From NCBI RefSeq assembly GCF_009749405.1, contig NZ_WBIQ01000002.1, positions 372,001-436,000 of the forward strand: a stretch of DNA of 64,000 nucleotides, given 5' to 3'. A program made the position numbers and the translations under genes. The number at the start of each line of letters is the position of its first letter. Position 1 is the first letter of the stretch. Of the stretch, positions 52,373 through 61,771 are shown piece by piece. Under the pieces are notes generated by a model that saw only the letters and a program-made list of their open reading frames with translations, did no database searches and was not told the DNA's origin. This DNA is from Agromyces lapidis (GTDB taxonomy: Bacteria > Actinomycetota > Actinomycetes > Actinomycetales > Microbacteriaceae).

Positions 52373-53632
52373 ATGCCCGATGCCCTCTCGTGGTTGCCCG
52401 CGCTCGTCGTCTTCGGGGCGGCCGCGCTCGCCCTCGCCGGCGCCGTGGTGGGCCTGCGCCGGCTCGGCGACCGACGCGAGCGCGCCGAGCTCGCGGCCGG
52501 GCGCGACGCCGAGGTGCGTGCGAAGCAGCTCATCGTGCAGGCCGACGAGGCGGTGCGCGACGCCGAGCGCGAGATCGCCTTCGCCGAGGCGCAGTTCGGC
52601 GCGGCAGCGGCGCGCGACACCCGCGCAGCCGTCGAACGCGCCAGGGCGTGGCTGCGCGAGGCGTTCCTGCTCCAGCAGCGACTCGACGACGCCGAATCCG
52701 ACACCGCCGCGGAGCGCCGGACCTGGAGCGCACGCATCGACGACCTCTGCCGCTCCGCCCTCGTCGCGATCGACGACGTCACCGTCGAGCTCGGCCGTCG
52801 ACGGCGGCAGGAGCGCGGCGCGGGCGTCGAGCTGCCGGCGCTGCGCGACGACGTGGCCGGGCTCGCACGACGCCTGGACGCAGCAGAGCCGCTCCTCGCC
52901 GACCTCGCCTCGCGCTTCGCGGCCGCCGCGCTCGCCGGGGCGCAGGCCGCCCGTTCGCGTGCCGCGGCGAGCCTCGCCCGCGTCGATGCGGCGCTCGCCG
53001 AGGGCGAGGCGCTCGTCGCGCGAGCGCAGCCCACCGCTCCGCTGCTGGCCGAGGCGGCCGACGGGCTCGAGCGGGCCGGGCGCGATCTCGACGAGGTCGA
53101 GTCGATCGAGGGCGAGCTCGAGGCCGCACGCACCGCTGCCGACGAGGACGCGGCGCGGCTCGGCGAGGAGCTCGCAGCCGCGCGCTCAGAACGCGACCGT
53201 CATGCCGTCGCCGACTCGGCGGCGGCGCTCGCCGCAGCGGTGGGCGAGGCGTCCGAGGTGCTCGCCGCACGCACCGCGCACCGCGGCGACCCGGTGCTCG
53301 ATCGAGACCGGCTGCGCGCCGCCCGAGACCGGCTCGAGGTCGCCCGGGCGACCGCGCGAACCGCGCAGAGCCGGATCGACGGCGCCCGGGGCGCGCTCGG
53401 CGGAGCGATCTCGATCGCCGAGAGCCAGCTGCGCGTCGCCGAGGCGGCGATCGCCCGCGGCCGCAGCGGCGTGGGGGCCACCGCGCGCACGCGGCTCGCC
53501 GAGGCGGAGCGGCAGCTCCTGATCGCGCGGCAGGAGTCGGATCCCGTGCTCGCGCTCGACGCAGCGCGGCGGGCGAGCGCCCGGGCGAGCGACGCCGAGG
53601 CACTCGCGCTCTACGATGCGCTCGGCCGGTAG
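52373..53632 (+). CDS. Membrane-anchored coiled-coil protein
   Basis: 419 residues from ATG 52373. One N-terminal helix (LPALVVFGAAALALAGAVVGLRRL), then a nearly continuous Ala/Glu/Arg-rich coiled coil (about 35-400) with repeated short helices such as AARTAADEDAARLGEELAAARSERDRH. Similar proteins occur in actinobacteria without a known role, perhaps as membrane scaffolds. A 9-bp gap leads to the next gene. Confidence 0.75.
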   Translation: MPDALSWLPALVVFGAAALALAGAVVGLRRLGDRRERAELAAGRDAEVRAKQLIVQADEAVRDAEREIAFAEAQFGAAAARDTRAAVERARAWLREAFLLQQRLDDAESDTAAERRTWSARIDDLCRSALVAIDDVTVELGRRRRQERGAGVELPALRDDVAGLARRLDAAEPLLADLASRFAAAALAGAQAARSRAAASLARVDAALAEGEALVARAQPTAPLLAEAADGLERAGRDLDEVESIEGELEAARTAADEDAARLGEELAAARSERDRHAVADSAAALAAAVGEASEVLAARTAHRGDPVLDRDRLRAARDRLEVARATARTAQSRIDGARGALGGAISIAESQLRVAEAAIARGRSGVGATARTRLAEAERQLLIARQESDPVLALDAARRASARASDAEALALYDALGR

Positions 53633-53641
53633 CCTGTCGCG

Positions 53642-54427
53642 ATGACCGATTCGACGTCGCCCTTCGGCCAGGGCAAGTACCAGGTCCGGTTCGACTGGGG
53701 GCTCGACGGCGCGGAGCGCATCCTGCCCGGAGCGCACGCGGTCGTCGTCGTCGACGCGCTCTCGTTCACGACCACCGCGGTCGTCGCGGCCGAGCACGGG
53801 GTCGCCGTCGCGCCGTGGCCCGCCGGGCCCGATGCGCGTGCGAGTGCCGAGGTCTTCGCCGCAGAGCGCGGCGGGCTCGTCGCCGGCCGCCGCAACGAGC
53901 CCGGGGGCCCGACGCTGTCGCCCGAGAGCTGGACGGGGGTCGGGGCATCGCCGGTCGTCGTCCCCTCGCCGAACGGCGGCGCGCTCGCGCACGCCCTCGG
54001 CGACCGCGGGGTCGTCGTGATCGCCGCGGCGATGCGCAACCGGAGCGCGGTCGCCGAGCATCTGCTCGCCCTTCAGGGCGAGCGCGGCGAACGGCTGATG
54101 ATCGCGATCGTCGCCGCGGGAGAACTGGGGCGCGAGGCGGACGGGCCCGGCGGCGGCCTGCGATTCGGCATCGAGGACCTGCTGGTCGCCGGAGCCGTCG
54201 TCGACGCGCTCGTCGCGCGCGGCATCGACCACACCTCGCCGGAGGCGGCCGTCGCCTGCGCGGCGTTCGAGGCCCTCTCACGGGCGACCGGGCACCTCAT
54301 CAGCGCCTCGGGCAGCGGCGTCGAACTCCGCGAGCTCGGCTTCGCGGGCGACGTGCGCGCCGCCGCCGCGCGCGACGTCACCGACGTCGTGCCCGTGCTG
54401 CGCGACGGGGTCTTCGTCGCCGAATAG
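53642..54427 (+). CDS. 2-phosphosulfolactate phosphatase family (ComB) protein
   Basis: 261 residues from ATG 53642. Matches the ComB fold: VVVVDALSFTTTAVVAAEHG with the metal-binding Asp, GRRNEPGGPTL, VVVPSPNGGALAHAL and GGGLRFGIEDLLVAGAVV. In archaea ComB makes sulfolactate for coenzyme M, which actinobacteria do not use, so the substrate here is another phosphate ester. Nine bp before the next gene, so probably one transcript. Confidence 0.88.
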   Translation: MTDSTSPFGQGKYQVRFDWGLDGAERILPGAHAVVVVDALSFTTTAVVAAEHGVAVAPWPAGPDARASAEVFAAERGGLVAGRRNEPGGPTLSPESWTGVGASPVVVPSPNGGALAHALGDRGVVVIAAAMRNRSAVAEHLLALQGERGERLMIAIVAAGELGREADGPGGGLRFGIEDLLVAGAVVDALVARGIDHTSPEAAVACAAFEALSRATGHLISASGSGVELRELGFAGDVRAAAARDVTDVVPVLRDGVFVAE

Positions 54428-54436
54428 GATCTGCTC

Positions 54437-57400
54437 ATGACGACGGCGACCAGGCGAGGGTTCTTCGCCGTCGTCACCGCCCTCGTGCTCGTCGCCCTCG
54501 GTCTCGGCGTCGCCTTCGCAGTGGGCGACGCGCTCGGCATCCGCACCGAGCCGAGCGAGCAGATGCAGCCGGCCGCAGCGGTCGTGCCCGAGGTCGCACC
54601 GCCGGCGACGCCGCCCGAGTTCACCTTCGACGTGCCCGAGACGGCGCGGTTCGGCGTCGCGGTCGATGAACTGCTCGACGCCGTCGCCGACGCGCCGGCG
54701 CGCGACGGCGAGGCCCGGGTCACGGTCGAGCTGATTCCGGGCCAGGAGGCCGATTCGGGGCCCGGGGACGACGGGTACGAACTGCGCGGGGAGGCCTCGG
54801 CGCTGCACATCTTCGCGTTCACCGAGGTCGGCGCGGTGCGCGCGATCTACGACCTCGCGGCGCAGGTGCGCGCCGCCGCGCCGATCACCGACCTCCTCGG
54901 CGTGCACGAGCGTTCCCGGCTTCCGCTGCGCATGACCGACCTCGGCGCGGTGGGCGTCGAGCCCGACCCGGCCGAGTGGGAGTCGGGCGACGACTACTCG
55001 CACGCGTCGAAGGCCTTCGCCGCCGTCGTGCAGCCCGAGGCGCCGTACATCGACGAGACCGCGCTCGGCGCGGCCTACGACGACTTCGAGGTGTTCCTGC
55101 GGCACTCGCTCGCGAACGGCTCCAACGCCGTCGCGTTCCCGGGGTTCGTCGAGTTCGTGACCTTCGACGACGCGCCGGGGGGCCCGGTCTACGCCGACGG
55201 CGACGAGCACCGCGATCGTGCACTCGCGCTGCGCGCGGCGTTCGCCCCGTTCTGGGAGCGTGCCGACGAGCTCGGCGTGCAGGTGTTCCTGCGCACCGAC
55301 ATGCTCGCCCTCACCGGACCGCTCGAGCGGGCTCTCACCGACCGCTTCGGCTCCCTCGACACCGAGGACCCCGAGTTCTGGCAGGTCTACACCGCTGGTC
55401 TCGGCGAGCTCTACGAGGCGGTGCCCGCGCTCGACGGCGTGCTCATCCGCATCGGCGAGGCCGGGGCGATCTACGACGTCGGCGGCTGGGACTATTACTC
55501 GGCGCTGAAGGTGACGACGGTCGACGCCGTCCGGGCGATGCTCGGGGCGTTCACCGGGCAGGCCGAGGCGTCCGGCCGCGAGGTCGTCTTCCGCACGTGG
55601 AGCGTCGGGGTCGGCGCCGTCGGCGACATGCACACGAACGACGCGTCGTACGAGGCGGTGCTCGGCGGCATCGACTCGCCCGCGCTCATCGTGTCGACGA
55701 AGTACACGCTCGGCGACTTCTACAGCTGGCTCCCGCTCAACCACACGCTCGAGCAGGGGTCCCAGCGTCGCATCGTCGAGTTTCAGAGCCGGCGCGAGTT
55801 CGAGAACTTCGGTGCCTTTCCCAACGACCTCGGTCCGCAGTACCAGTGGGCGCTGCAGCAGCTGCTGGCGGCGAACGACCGCATCGAGGGCGTCTGGGTG
55901 TGGACGCAGGACGGCGGCCCGTGGCGGGCGGGCCCGATGTCGCTCACCCTCAAATCGGGGTTCTGGCAGTTGTACGAGCTCAACACCCAGCTCGCGGTCG
56001 AGCTCGCGCGCGATCCCGACGCCGACGTCGCCGCGATCACCGCGGCCTGGGCGCGCGAGTGGTTCTCCGACGACCCAGACACGGTCGAGGCGATCGCCCA
56101 GGCGATGACCCGCTCGCGCGAGGCCATCGAGCAGGGCATGTACGTCGAGCAGTTCGCGCAACAGCGGGTGTTCGCCATCGGCCTCGAGCCGCCGCCCATG
56201 ATGTGGATCTTCGAGTGGGACATCCTCACCGGCGACTCGGCGGTGCTCGACGTCATGTACTCGATCGTGCGCGACTCGGGCGGCGGCGGCGTCGACGCCG
56301 CGATCGCGAGCGGCGCCGAGGCGGTGGGCGCGGTCGAGCAGATGCGCGAGATCGTCTCGGCGACGGATGCCTCGAGCTGGCGCTCTCCGGAGATGCGGGA
56401 ATCGTTCATCTCGACGCTCGACTACGAGCTCGACACCCTGCGACTCCTCGAGGCGTATCGCGCGATGATCCTGCACCAGGGGCAGTGGCACGACACGCGC
56501 TCGCCTGCGGCCCGCGAGGAGTGGGAGGCCGACCGCGCCCGCTTCGACGAGCTGGCGGCCGGGCACCTCGCCCGGTACGAGGGCGACCTCGACCATCCCG
56601 CGTTCAACCTCACGGCCGCGCAGCTCGGCGTCGATCGCGCCGAGCGCGACCCCGCCATGGCCTGGGCGGCACGAGTACTGCTCGTGCTCGCGCTCGCCTG
56701 GGTGGTGATCGGCGTGCTCTCCGCGCGCACGCGACTCGTCGCGAAGCCCGGTGCCGCGGCGGCGTGCGCGACCTGGGTCGCGTCGATGCGGCCGTGGCGG
56801 GCCCGCGAGACGACGCTCGGCCTGTACGACCTCGACCGCTGGCTGCTCATGCTCGTCCCGGTGGCGCTGCTCGTCGGCACCCGTGCCGTGCAGACCTCGT
56901 TCCTGTCGTGGACTCACCTCGCGGCCGTGCTCGGCGCGTGGACGGTGTTCGCGCTCGTCCTGCGGTGGTGCGTGGGGCGGCGTTCGCCCTGGCCGGTGAT
57001 CGCCGCGGTCGGCGGGGTCGTCGTGCTCCGCTGCATCGTGACGCTCGTCGCCCTGTCGTTCACCGGGCCTGGCGGGTACTGGTTCGCATTCTGGACCGAC
57101 CCGGTGCTGCGCACCGCCTACGTCGCGCTCGCCTTCACGCTCTTCGTCTGGGTGTTCGTCGCCGCCGGATGGGCGCTCGCGACGCAGGTCGGGGCGCGGC
57201 GGGCCGCCGGCTTCGTGCTCGCCGCAGTCGGCGCGGGGCTGCTCGTGCCGTCGCTCGTCGTCGGTGCGATCGGCCTCGAGCGGGCGCTGACGCTCTGGAA
57301 CGACGAGATGGGCCTGCTTCCGTGGGGACTCGCGAGGATCCTCGGCATCACGACCTACCTCGAGATCCCGGGCGAGACGGCATGGTACGCGGCCGGTGTC

Positions 57401-57472
57401 GCCGCGGTGCTGCTCGGCGCCGGGGTGCTGCTGGCGCTGCCGGCCCGCCGCGGCGCGGACTCGCGCGGCTGA
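54437..57472 (+). CDS. Large membrane protein: glycosidase-like (GH67/GH20-N type) domain fused to a polytopic membrane domain
   Basis: 1,011 residues from ATG 54437. A signal-anchor helix (residues 8-30), then an outer domain of about 700 residues. Its first part (YELRGEASALHIFAFTEVGAVRAIYDLAAQVR region) resembles the N-terminal domain of GH67 and GH20 enzymes, followed by RLPLRMTDLGAVG, VLIRIGEAGAIYD and WVWTQDGGPWR, as in a TIM barrel of the alpha-glucuronidase type. Residues about 745-1005 contain seven or eight membrane helices. Catalytic residues are not assigned. It probably cleaves an exopolysaccharide near the membrane; the family call is moderate. Confidence 0.6.
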   Translation: MTTATRRGFFAVVTALVLVALGLGVAFAVGDALGIRTEPSEQMQPAAAVVPEVAPPATPPEFTFDVPETARFGVAVDELLDAVADAPARDGEARVTVELIPGQEADSGPGDDGYELRGEASALHIFAFTEVGAVRAIYDLAAQVRAAAPITDLLGVHERSRLPLRMTDLGAVGVEPDPAEWESGDDYSHASKAFAAVVQPEAPYIDETALGAAYDDFEVFLRHSLANGSNAVAFPGFVEFVTFDDAPGGPVYADGDEHRDRALALRAAFAPFWERADELGVQVFLRTDMLALTGPLERALTDRFGSLDTEDPEFWQVYTAGLGELYEAVPALDGVLIRIGEAGAIYDVGGWDYYSALKVTTVDAVRAMLGAFTGQAEASGREVVFRTWSVGVGAVGDMHTNDASYEAVLGGIDSPALIVSTKYTLGDFYSWLPLNHTLEQGSQRRIVEFQSRREFENFGAFPNDLGPQYQWALQQLLAANDRIEGVWVWTQDGGPWRAGPMSLTLKSGFWQLYELNTQLAVELARDPDADVAAITAAWAREWFSDDPDTVEAIAQAMTRSREAIEQGMYVEQFAQQRVFAIGLEPPPMMWIFEWDILTGDSAVLDVMYSIVRDSGGGGVDAAIASGAEAVGAVEQMREIVSATDASSWRSPEMRESFISTLDYELDTLRLLEAYRAMILHQGQWHDTRSPAAREEWEADRARFDELAAGHLARYEGDLDHPAFNLTAAQLGVDRAERDPAMAWAARVLLVLALAWVVIGVLSARTRLVAKPGAAAACATWVASMRPWRARETTLGLYDLDRWLLMLVPVALLVGTRAVQTSFLSWTHLAAVLGAWTVFALVLRWCVGRRSPWPVIAAVGGVVVLRCIVTLVALSFTGPGGYWFAFWTDPVLRTAYVALAFTLFVWVFVAAGWALATQVGARRAAGFVLAAVGAGLLVPSLVVGAIGLERALTLWNDEMGLLPWGLARILGITTYLEIPGETAWYAAGVAAVLLGAGVLLALPARRGADSRG

Positions 57473-57489
57473 GGCGCGCCGCCCACGCT

Positions 57490-57531
57490 CGTCGCGGGCC
57501 GGGTGGCGCGGTTGGGCCGTCGCCCGCGACG
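57490..57531. terminator. Convergent inverted repeat
   Basis: CGTCGCGGGC (57490-57499) pairs with GCCCGCGACG (57522-57531) around a 22-base loop, in the 112-bp gap between the large membrane-protein gene and the CGNR gene. Confidence 0.45.
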
Positions 57532-57584
57532 CCGGGGCTGCGGACCCGCTCGACCCGGGCGCGCTCGACCCGGACGCGAGACCG

Positions 57585-58289
57585 TCAGGCCGCGCGTTCG
57601 GGTTCTGCGGGTGCGGGTGCCGGCTCTGCGAGGAGGGGCTCGTCGAAGAGCGGTTCGGCGGGGTCGGCCGAGGCGGGCGAGCGCCGGCTCTTGCGGGCTC
57701 GGTGCGCCCGCACCTTGGCGCGGTTGCCGCAGCGCTGCATCGAGCACCAGCGGCGGGTCGCGGCGCGCGAGGTGTCGAGGTACACGATGTCGCAGTCGTC
57801 GCCCGAGCATTCGCGGATGCGCTCGAGGTTCGCCGGTCCGAACAGGTCGACCGCGTCGCGCGCGATCGTCGACAGCGCCTGCGGCACGGTGTGCACCGAG
57901 CGGCCCGCCTGGCGCGAGCCGCCGGTGAGCGACGGCGGCACGTCGGGCGTCGCCGCATAGAGGTTCACGAGGTCGATGTCGCCCGATCGCGGCGCCTCGC
58001 GCCGACTGGCGGCGAAGGCCATGCGCGCGATCGCGTCGCGGAGCGCGACGGCGTCGAACAGGTCGCGGGAACGCGCGGCGCCGACGGGGACCGGGAACCG
58101 TTCGCGCAGCCAGGCGGTGAGGTCGTCGGGGGAGTGGAGACGTTCGACGCCGGCTCCGGCCGCGGTGCCCCCGATCGACCCGGTCGTCGCGAAATCGAGC
58201 GCGAACGAACCTGAGTCGAACCACCAGCGGACGCCCTCGGCGGGAATGAGCCACTGCCCGATGGGGATCGAGACGGTGGAGACGGGCAT
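57585..58289 (-). CDS. CGNR zinc-finger protein
   Basis: 234 residues from ATG 58289. The N-terminal ABATE-type region (residues about 20-130) includes FDSGSFALDFATTG. The C-terminal zinc finger has Cys pairs in ECSGDDCDIVYLD and WCSMQRCGNRAKVRAHR, with the CGNR signature. A Pro/Ala/Glu-rich tail ends it. Probably a stress-linked transcription regulator. The gene lies 26 bp downstream of the left-facing SprT-like gene. Confidence 0.9.
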   Translation of the reverse strand: MPVSTVSIPIGQWLIPAEGVRWWFDSGSFALDFATTGSIGGTAAGAGVERLHSPDDLTAWLRERFPVPVGAARSRDLFDAVALRDAIARMAFAASRREAPRSGDIDLVNLYAATPDVPPSLTGGSRQAGRSVHTVPQALSTIARDAVDLFGPANLERIRECSGDDCDIVYLDTSRAATRRWCSMQRCGNRAKVRAHRARKSRRSPASADPAEPLFDEPLLAEPAPAPAEPERAA

Positions 58290-58315
58290 CCGTCCAGCGT
58301 AGTGGTATCGGCAGG

Positions 58316-58813
58316 TCAGCCGACGGCCGCGCTCGCAGCCCTGCGGCGCACCGCCGGCGTGATCTCGCGGTGGCGCCAGACGATGAGATTCGCCCGATCG
58401 AAGCCCCGCCGGCAGAGCCCGCAACTGAGGGGCCTGGTCGGCTGCCGGTACCGGAAGTGCTCGTGGCCGGCCGGGCACGAGCCGACCCAGGGTGCGAGTT
58501 CGTGAGCGACCTCGCCGTCGTGCGTGCGCCGTCCGACATAGCCGAGCTCGGCGCCGACGGCGGCCCATTTCGGCCCGTGCGCCGCACGGGGGCCCGCGAT
58601 CGCGTGCGCGACCTCGTGCAGCAGGATCTGGTGGATCTCGTCGTCGTCGTAGCGGGCGGCGAGGTACCGGGACACCGAGATGCGCTTGGCCGTGTAGTTG
58701 CAGAGGCCGGCGCGCTTCTTGGCGTTGTCGAACTCGAAGGTCCACACCGCGGGGTCGAGATGCAGCACGATGAGCGCCTCGGCCCAGCGCCGCACTCGAT
58801 CGAGATCCGCCAT
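58316..58813 (-). CDS. SprT-like zinc metalloprotease-type protein
   Basis: 165 residues from ATG 58813. It has the zinc-binding HEVAH in IHQILLHEVAHAIAG near residues 66-70, then a C-terminal zinc ribbon (CPAGHEHFRYRQ, LSCGLCRRGF). SprT-like proteins are related to SPRTN, which cuts DNA-protein crosslinks; the bacterial role is unproven. Confidence 0.88.
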   Translation of the reverse strand: MADLDRVRRWAEALIVLHLDPAVWTFEFDNAKKRAGLCNYTAKRISVSRYLAARYDDDEIHQILLHEVAHAIAGPRAAHGPKWAAVGAELGYVGRRTHDGEVAHELAPWVGSCPAGHEHFRYRQPTRPLSCGLCRRGFDRANLIVWRHREITPAVRRRAASAAVG

Positions 58814-58967
58814 GGGATGAGAATAACCCCGGCCGCCCCCGCCGGGGAGGGCCGCGGCACCCCCGAACGGGGCAGAGCCTCCCCGCATCGGCGTTCGCCA
58901 CGATGTCGGGCGGTGCAGGGGGGAACGGTCCGATCCTCTGCAGATCTCCGATGGCGCGGCGGCGCGA

Positions 58968-60203
58968 TCAGCCCGAGGGAGCCAGCCCGACGGCGAACAG
59001 CCGGTCGTCGCCGTCGCGCGGCGAACCCCGCCCGTCGGTGTTGTTGCCGATGAACCAGAGCCCGCCGTCGGGCGCCGCGGCGACATCGCGGATCCGTCCG
59101 AACTCGCCCGCGAACCACGGCGTCGCGACGAGTGCGGTCGCCCCGTCGGCGCCGGAGCCGGCCGCCGGTGCGACCGCCCAGACCCGCTCGCCGCGGAGCG
59201 CGGCGAGGAAGAGCGTGTCGCCGACCACCGCGAGTCCGCTGGGGCTCGCCTCGCCGGTCGACCACTGCTGCACGGGGTCGGTGAAGCGCGGGTCGCCCGC
59301 CGCGCCCTCGACGACGGGCCAGCCGTAGTTCGCCCCGCGGCCGATGCGGTTGAGCTCGTCCCACGTGTCCTGGCCGAACTCCGCGGCCCACATGCCGCCC
59401 GAGGCATCCCACGCGAGGCCCTGGGGATTGCGATGCCCGAGCGACCAGGTGCGGTTGCCGAACGGATTGCCGGGGGCGGGGTCGCCCTCGGGGGTCATCC
59501 GCAGGATCTTGCCCGAGAGCGAGTCGGGATCCTGCGCGGCGTCGCGGTTCCCGGCGTCGCCCGCGGTCGCGTAGAGCATGCCGTCGGGTCCGAACGCGAG
59601 CCGCCCGCCGTTGTGGTTGCCGGCCTTGGGGATGCCGGTGAGCACCTCCTCGGGCGCCCCCAGCGAGAGCGTTCCCCGCGCGCCGCCGAGCGGCATCCGC
59701 ACGATCCGGTTGTCGTTCGCGGCGGTGAAGTACGCGTACACGTACGGCGTGCGGTCGGCGTCGCCGGGCAGCAGCGCGAGTCCGAGCAGCCCGCCCTCGC
59801 CGCCGGCGACGACCCCCGGCACGGCGGTCACGACGCGGAGGCCGCCGCTCGGCAGCACCTCGACGATGTCGCCCCGATCGCGCTGCGAGACGAGGGTGCC
59901 GCCGCCCGGCAGCACGAGGATCGACCACGGCGCGTCGAGTCCTTCGGCGACGACCGACACCGCGCCCGTCGGCTGCAGCACCTCGGGTGCGGGCGTCGCG
60001 GTCGGCGTCGCGCTCGCCGACGGCGCGGGCGTCGCCGTACGGGTGGGGGTGGGCACCGGCGGCGCCGTCGTGCAGCCGAGGAGCGCCGCGGCGACGAACG
60101 CTGAGTACACGGTGACGACGAGTGCGCCGCCCCGGATCGGGCGGTGGGCGGGCCCGTGGGGCCGGCGCGAGGCATCCGCCCTGTCGCCGCCCGTGCGTCT
60201 CAT
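58968..60203 (-). CDS. Secreted PQQ-dependent aldose dehydrogenase-like lipoprotein
   Basis: 411 residues from ATG 60203. The signal peptide ends in the lipobox ALLGC (Cys near residue 44), followed by a Thr/Pro/Ala spacer. The beta-propeller has the soluble aldose dehydrogenase hallmarks GNHNGGRLAFGPDG, GKILRMTPEGDPAPGNPFG and SLGHRNPQGLAWD. Oxidises sugars outside the cell, perhaps with PQQ; no PQQ synthesis genes are near. Divergent from pxpA. Confidence 0.88.
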   Translation of the reverse strand: MRRTGGDRADASRRPHGPAHRPIRGGALVVTVYSAFVAAALLGCTTAPPVPTPTRTATPAPSASATPTATPAPEVLQPTGAVSVVAEGLDAPWSILVLPGGGTLVSQRDRGDIVEVLPSGGLRVVTAVPGVVAGGEGGLLGLALLPGDADRTPYVYAYFTAANDNRIVRMPLGGARGTLSLGAPEEVLTGIPKAGNHNGGRLAFGPDGMLYATAGDAGNRDAAQDPDSLSGKILRMTPEGDPAPGNPFGNRTWSLGHRNPQGLAWDASGGMWAAEFGQDTWDELNRIGRGANYGWPVVEGAAGDPRFTDPVQQWSTGEASPSGLAVVGDTLFLAALRGERVWAVAPAAGSGADGATALVATPWFAGEFGRIRDVAAAPDGGLWFIGNNTDGRGSPRDGDDRLFAVGLAPSG

Positions 60204-60250
60204 GCCGCCTCCCACCCCCAGTCTGCGCGTCGCGGCGGCAGAATGGGAGC

Positions 60251-61012
60251 ATGCGGCCCGCGATCGACCTCAACAGCGACCTCGGCGAGTCGTTCGGCGC
60301 CTGGCGCGTCGGCGACGACGAGACGATGTTCGGCCTCGTGTCGAGTGCGAACGTCGCCTGCGGGTTCCACGCCGGCGACCCGATCACGATGCTCGAGAGC
60401 GCCCGGCGTGCGGTGCAGCACGGGGTCGCGCTCGGCGCGCACCCCGGCTATCGCGATCTCGTGGGCTTCGGCCGGCGGGCGCTCGACGTGGCCCCCGGCG
60501 AGATCGCCGCCGAGGTCGTGGCGCAGCTCGGGGCGCTCGACGCGCTCGCCCGTCTCGCGGGCACGCGGGTGCGCTACGTCAAGGCGCACGGGGCGCTCTA
60601 CCACCGCCTCGTCGCCGACCGGGCCGCGGCGTACGCCGTCGTCGAGGCGATCGCTGCCGCCGACCCGACGCTCGCGGTGCTCGGCCCGCGCGCGAGCGAG
60701 ATCGAGGCCGCCGCGGTGGCCACCGGTCTCGTCTTCGCCCGCGAGGCGTTCGTCGATCGCGGCTACACGGCCGACGGCTCGCTCAGCCCGCGCGGCGAGC
60801 CGGGCGCGATCGTCGACGACCCGGCCGCGGCCGCCGACCGGGCGCTCGAGCTCGTCGAGACGGGCGGCATCACCGCCGACGACGGCAGCCGGCTCGAGCT
60901 CGCCCCCGACTCGCTCTGCGTGCACGGCGACACTCCGGGTGCCGTGGCGATCGCTCGTGCCGTGCGCGTCGCGCTCGAGGGCTCGGGGCTTCGCATCGAG
61001 GCCTTCGCGTGA
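60251..61012 (+). CDS. pxpA: 5-oxoprolinase subunit A
   Basis: LamB/YcsF protein of the three-subunit 5-oxoprolinase that hydrolyses pyroglutamate with ATP. 253 residues from ATG 60251, opening IDLNSDLGESFGAW and with NVACGFHAGDP, YVKAHGALYHRL and LCVHGDTPGAV, all diagnostic. It overlaps pxpB by four bases (GTGA). Confidence 0.96.
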   Translation: MRPAIDLNSDLGESFGAWRVGDDETMFGLVSSANVACGFHAGDPITMLESARRAVQHGVALGAHPGYRDLVGFGRRALDVAPGEIAAEVVAQLGALDALARLAGTRVRYVKAHGALYHRLVADRAAAYAVVEAIAAADPTLAVLGPRASEIEAAAVATGLVFAREAFVDRGYTADGSLSPRGEPGAIVDDPAAAADRALELVETGGITADDGSRLELAPDSLCVHGDTPGAVAIARAVRVALEGSGLRIEAFA

Positions 61013-61638
61013 CCAGGCGCCTCCTGCCGAGCGGCGAGTCCGCGCTCCTCGTCGAGTGCGACGGCCTCGACGAGGTGCTGGCGCTCCACGACGCGCTCGC
61101 CGCCGAGCGTCGGCCCGGCGTGGTCGAACTCGTGCCGGCCGCTCGCACGGTGCTCGTCGCCGTCGATCCGGCGGTGCTGCCCCTCGAGTCGCTCGCGACG
61201 TGGCTGCGGCGCATCCGGGTGGAGGAGGCGCCGGCCGCGACGGCCTCCGCGCTCGGCGAGGCGGTGATCCGCGTGGTCTACGACGGCGACGACCTCGACG
61301 AGACCGCGGCGCTGCTCGGCATCTCGCCCGAGGCGCTCGTCGCGCGTCATCTGGCCGCGTCGTGGCGGGTCGCATTCGGCGGATTCGCCCCCGGTTTCGG
61401 CTATCTCGTGAGCGACGACTGGGTGTTCGACGTGCCGCGCCTCGGCGCACCTCGGGCCCGCGTGCCCGCGGGATCCGTCGCGCTCGCCGGGGCCTTCGCG
61501 GGCGTCTATCCGCGCCAGAGCCCCGGTGGCTGGCGGCTCATCGGCCGCACCGATGCGGTGCTCTGGGATGCCGGACGGCCCGAGCCCGCCCTGCTCGCGC
61601 CCGGCCGACGGGTGCGTTTCGAACGGGCGAGCGGATGA
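61009..61638 (+). CDS. pxpB: 5-oxoprolinase subunit B
   Basis: 209 residues from GTG 61009. The family motif FGGFAPGFGYL and the PAGSVALAGAFAGVYPRQSPGGWRLIG stretch are clear. Forms an ATP-hydrolysing complex with PxpC. It ends RFERASG at TGA 61636-61638, at the first unit of the 36-bp array, where the ATG of the array frame (61635) overlaps its stop. Confidence 0.95.
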   Translation: MTRRLLPSGESALLVECDGLDEVLALHDALAAERRPGVVELVPAARTVLVAVDPAVLPLESLATWLRRIRVEEAPAATASALGEAVIRVVYDGDDLDETAALLGISPEALVARHLAASWRVAFGGFAPGFGYLVSDDWVFDVPRLGAPRARVPAGSVALAGAFAGVYPRQSPGGWRLIGRTDAVLWDAGRPEPALLAPGRRVRFERASG

Positions 61639-61771
61639 CCCGCGCCCTCGTCGTCGAGACGGGTGAGCGGATGACCCGCGCCCTCGTCGTCGAGACGGGT
61701 GAGCGGATGCCCCGCGCCCTCGTCGTCGAGACGGGTGAGCGGATGCCCCGCGCCCTCGTCGTCGAACGGGC
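61629..61771 (+). repeat. Four-copy 36-bp tandem array between pxpB and pxpC
   Basis: Units start at 61629, 61665, 61701 and 61737; the last is 35 bp. A partial fifth copy from 61772 is the true start of pxpC. Each unit contains GAGCGGATG then the first codons of pxpC. Units 1-2 have ATGACC, units 3-4 ATGCCC. Confidence 0.95.

Noticed and set aside
54278-57958. 1,226-codon minus-strand frame opposite the glycosidase-like gene
   Set aside because: His/Arg/Glu-rich shadow without domain signatures; the plus strand has a signal anchor, membrane helices and a good start.
58535-58548. TCCGACATA-like word as a fourth ECF promoter
   Set aside because: It lies inside the SprT-like gene and lacks GGAAC at the right distance.
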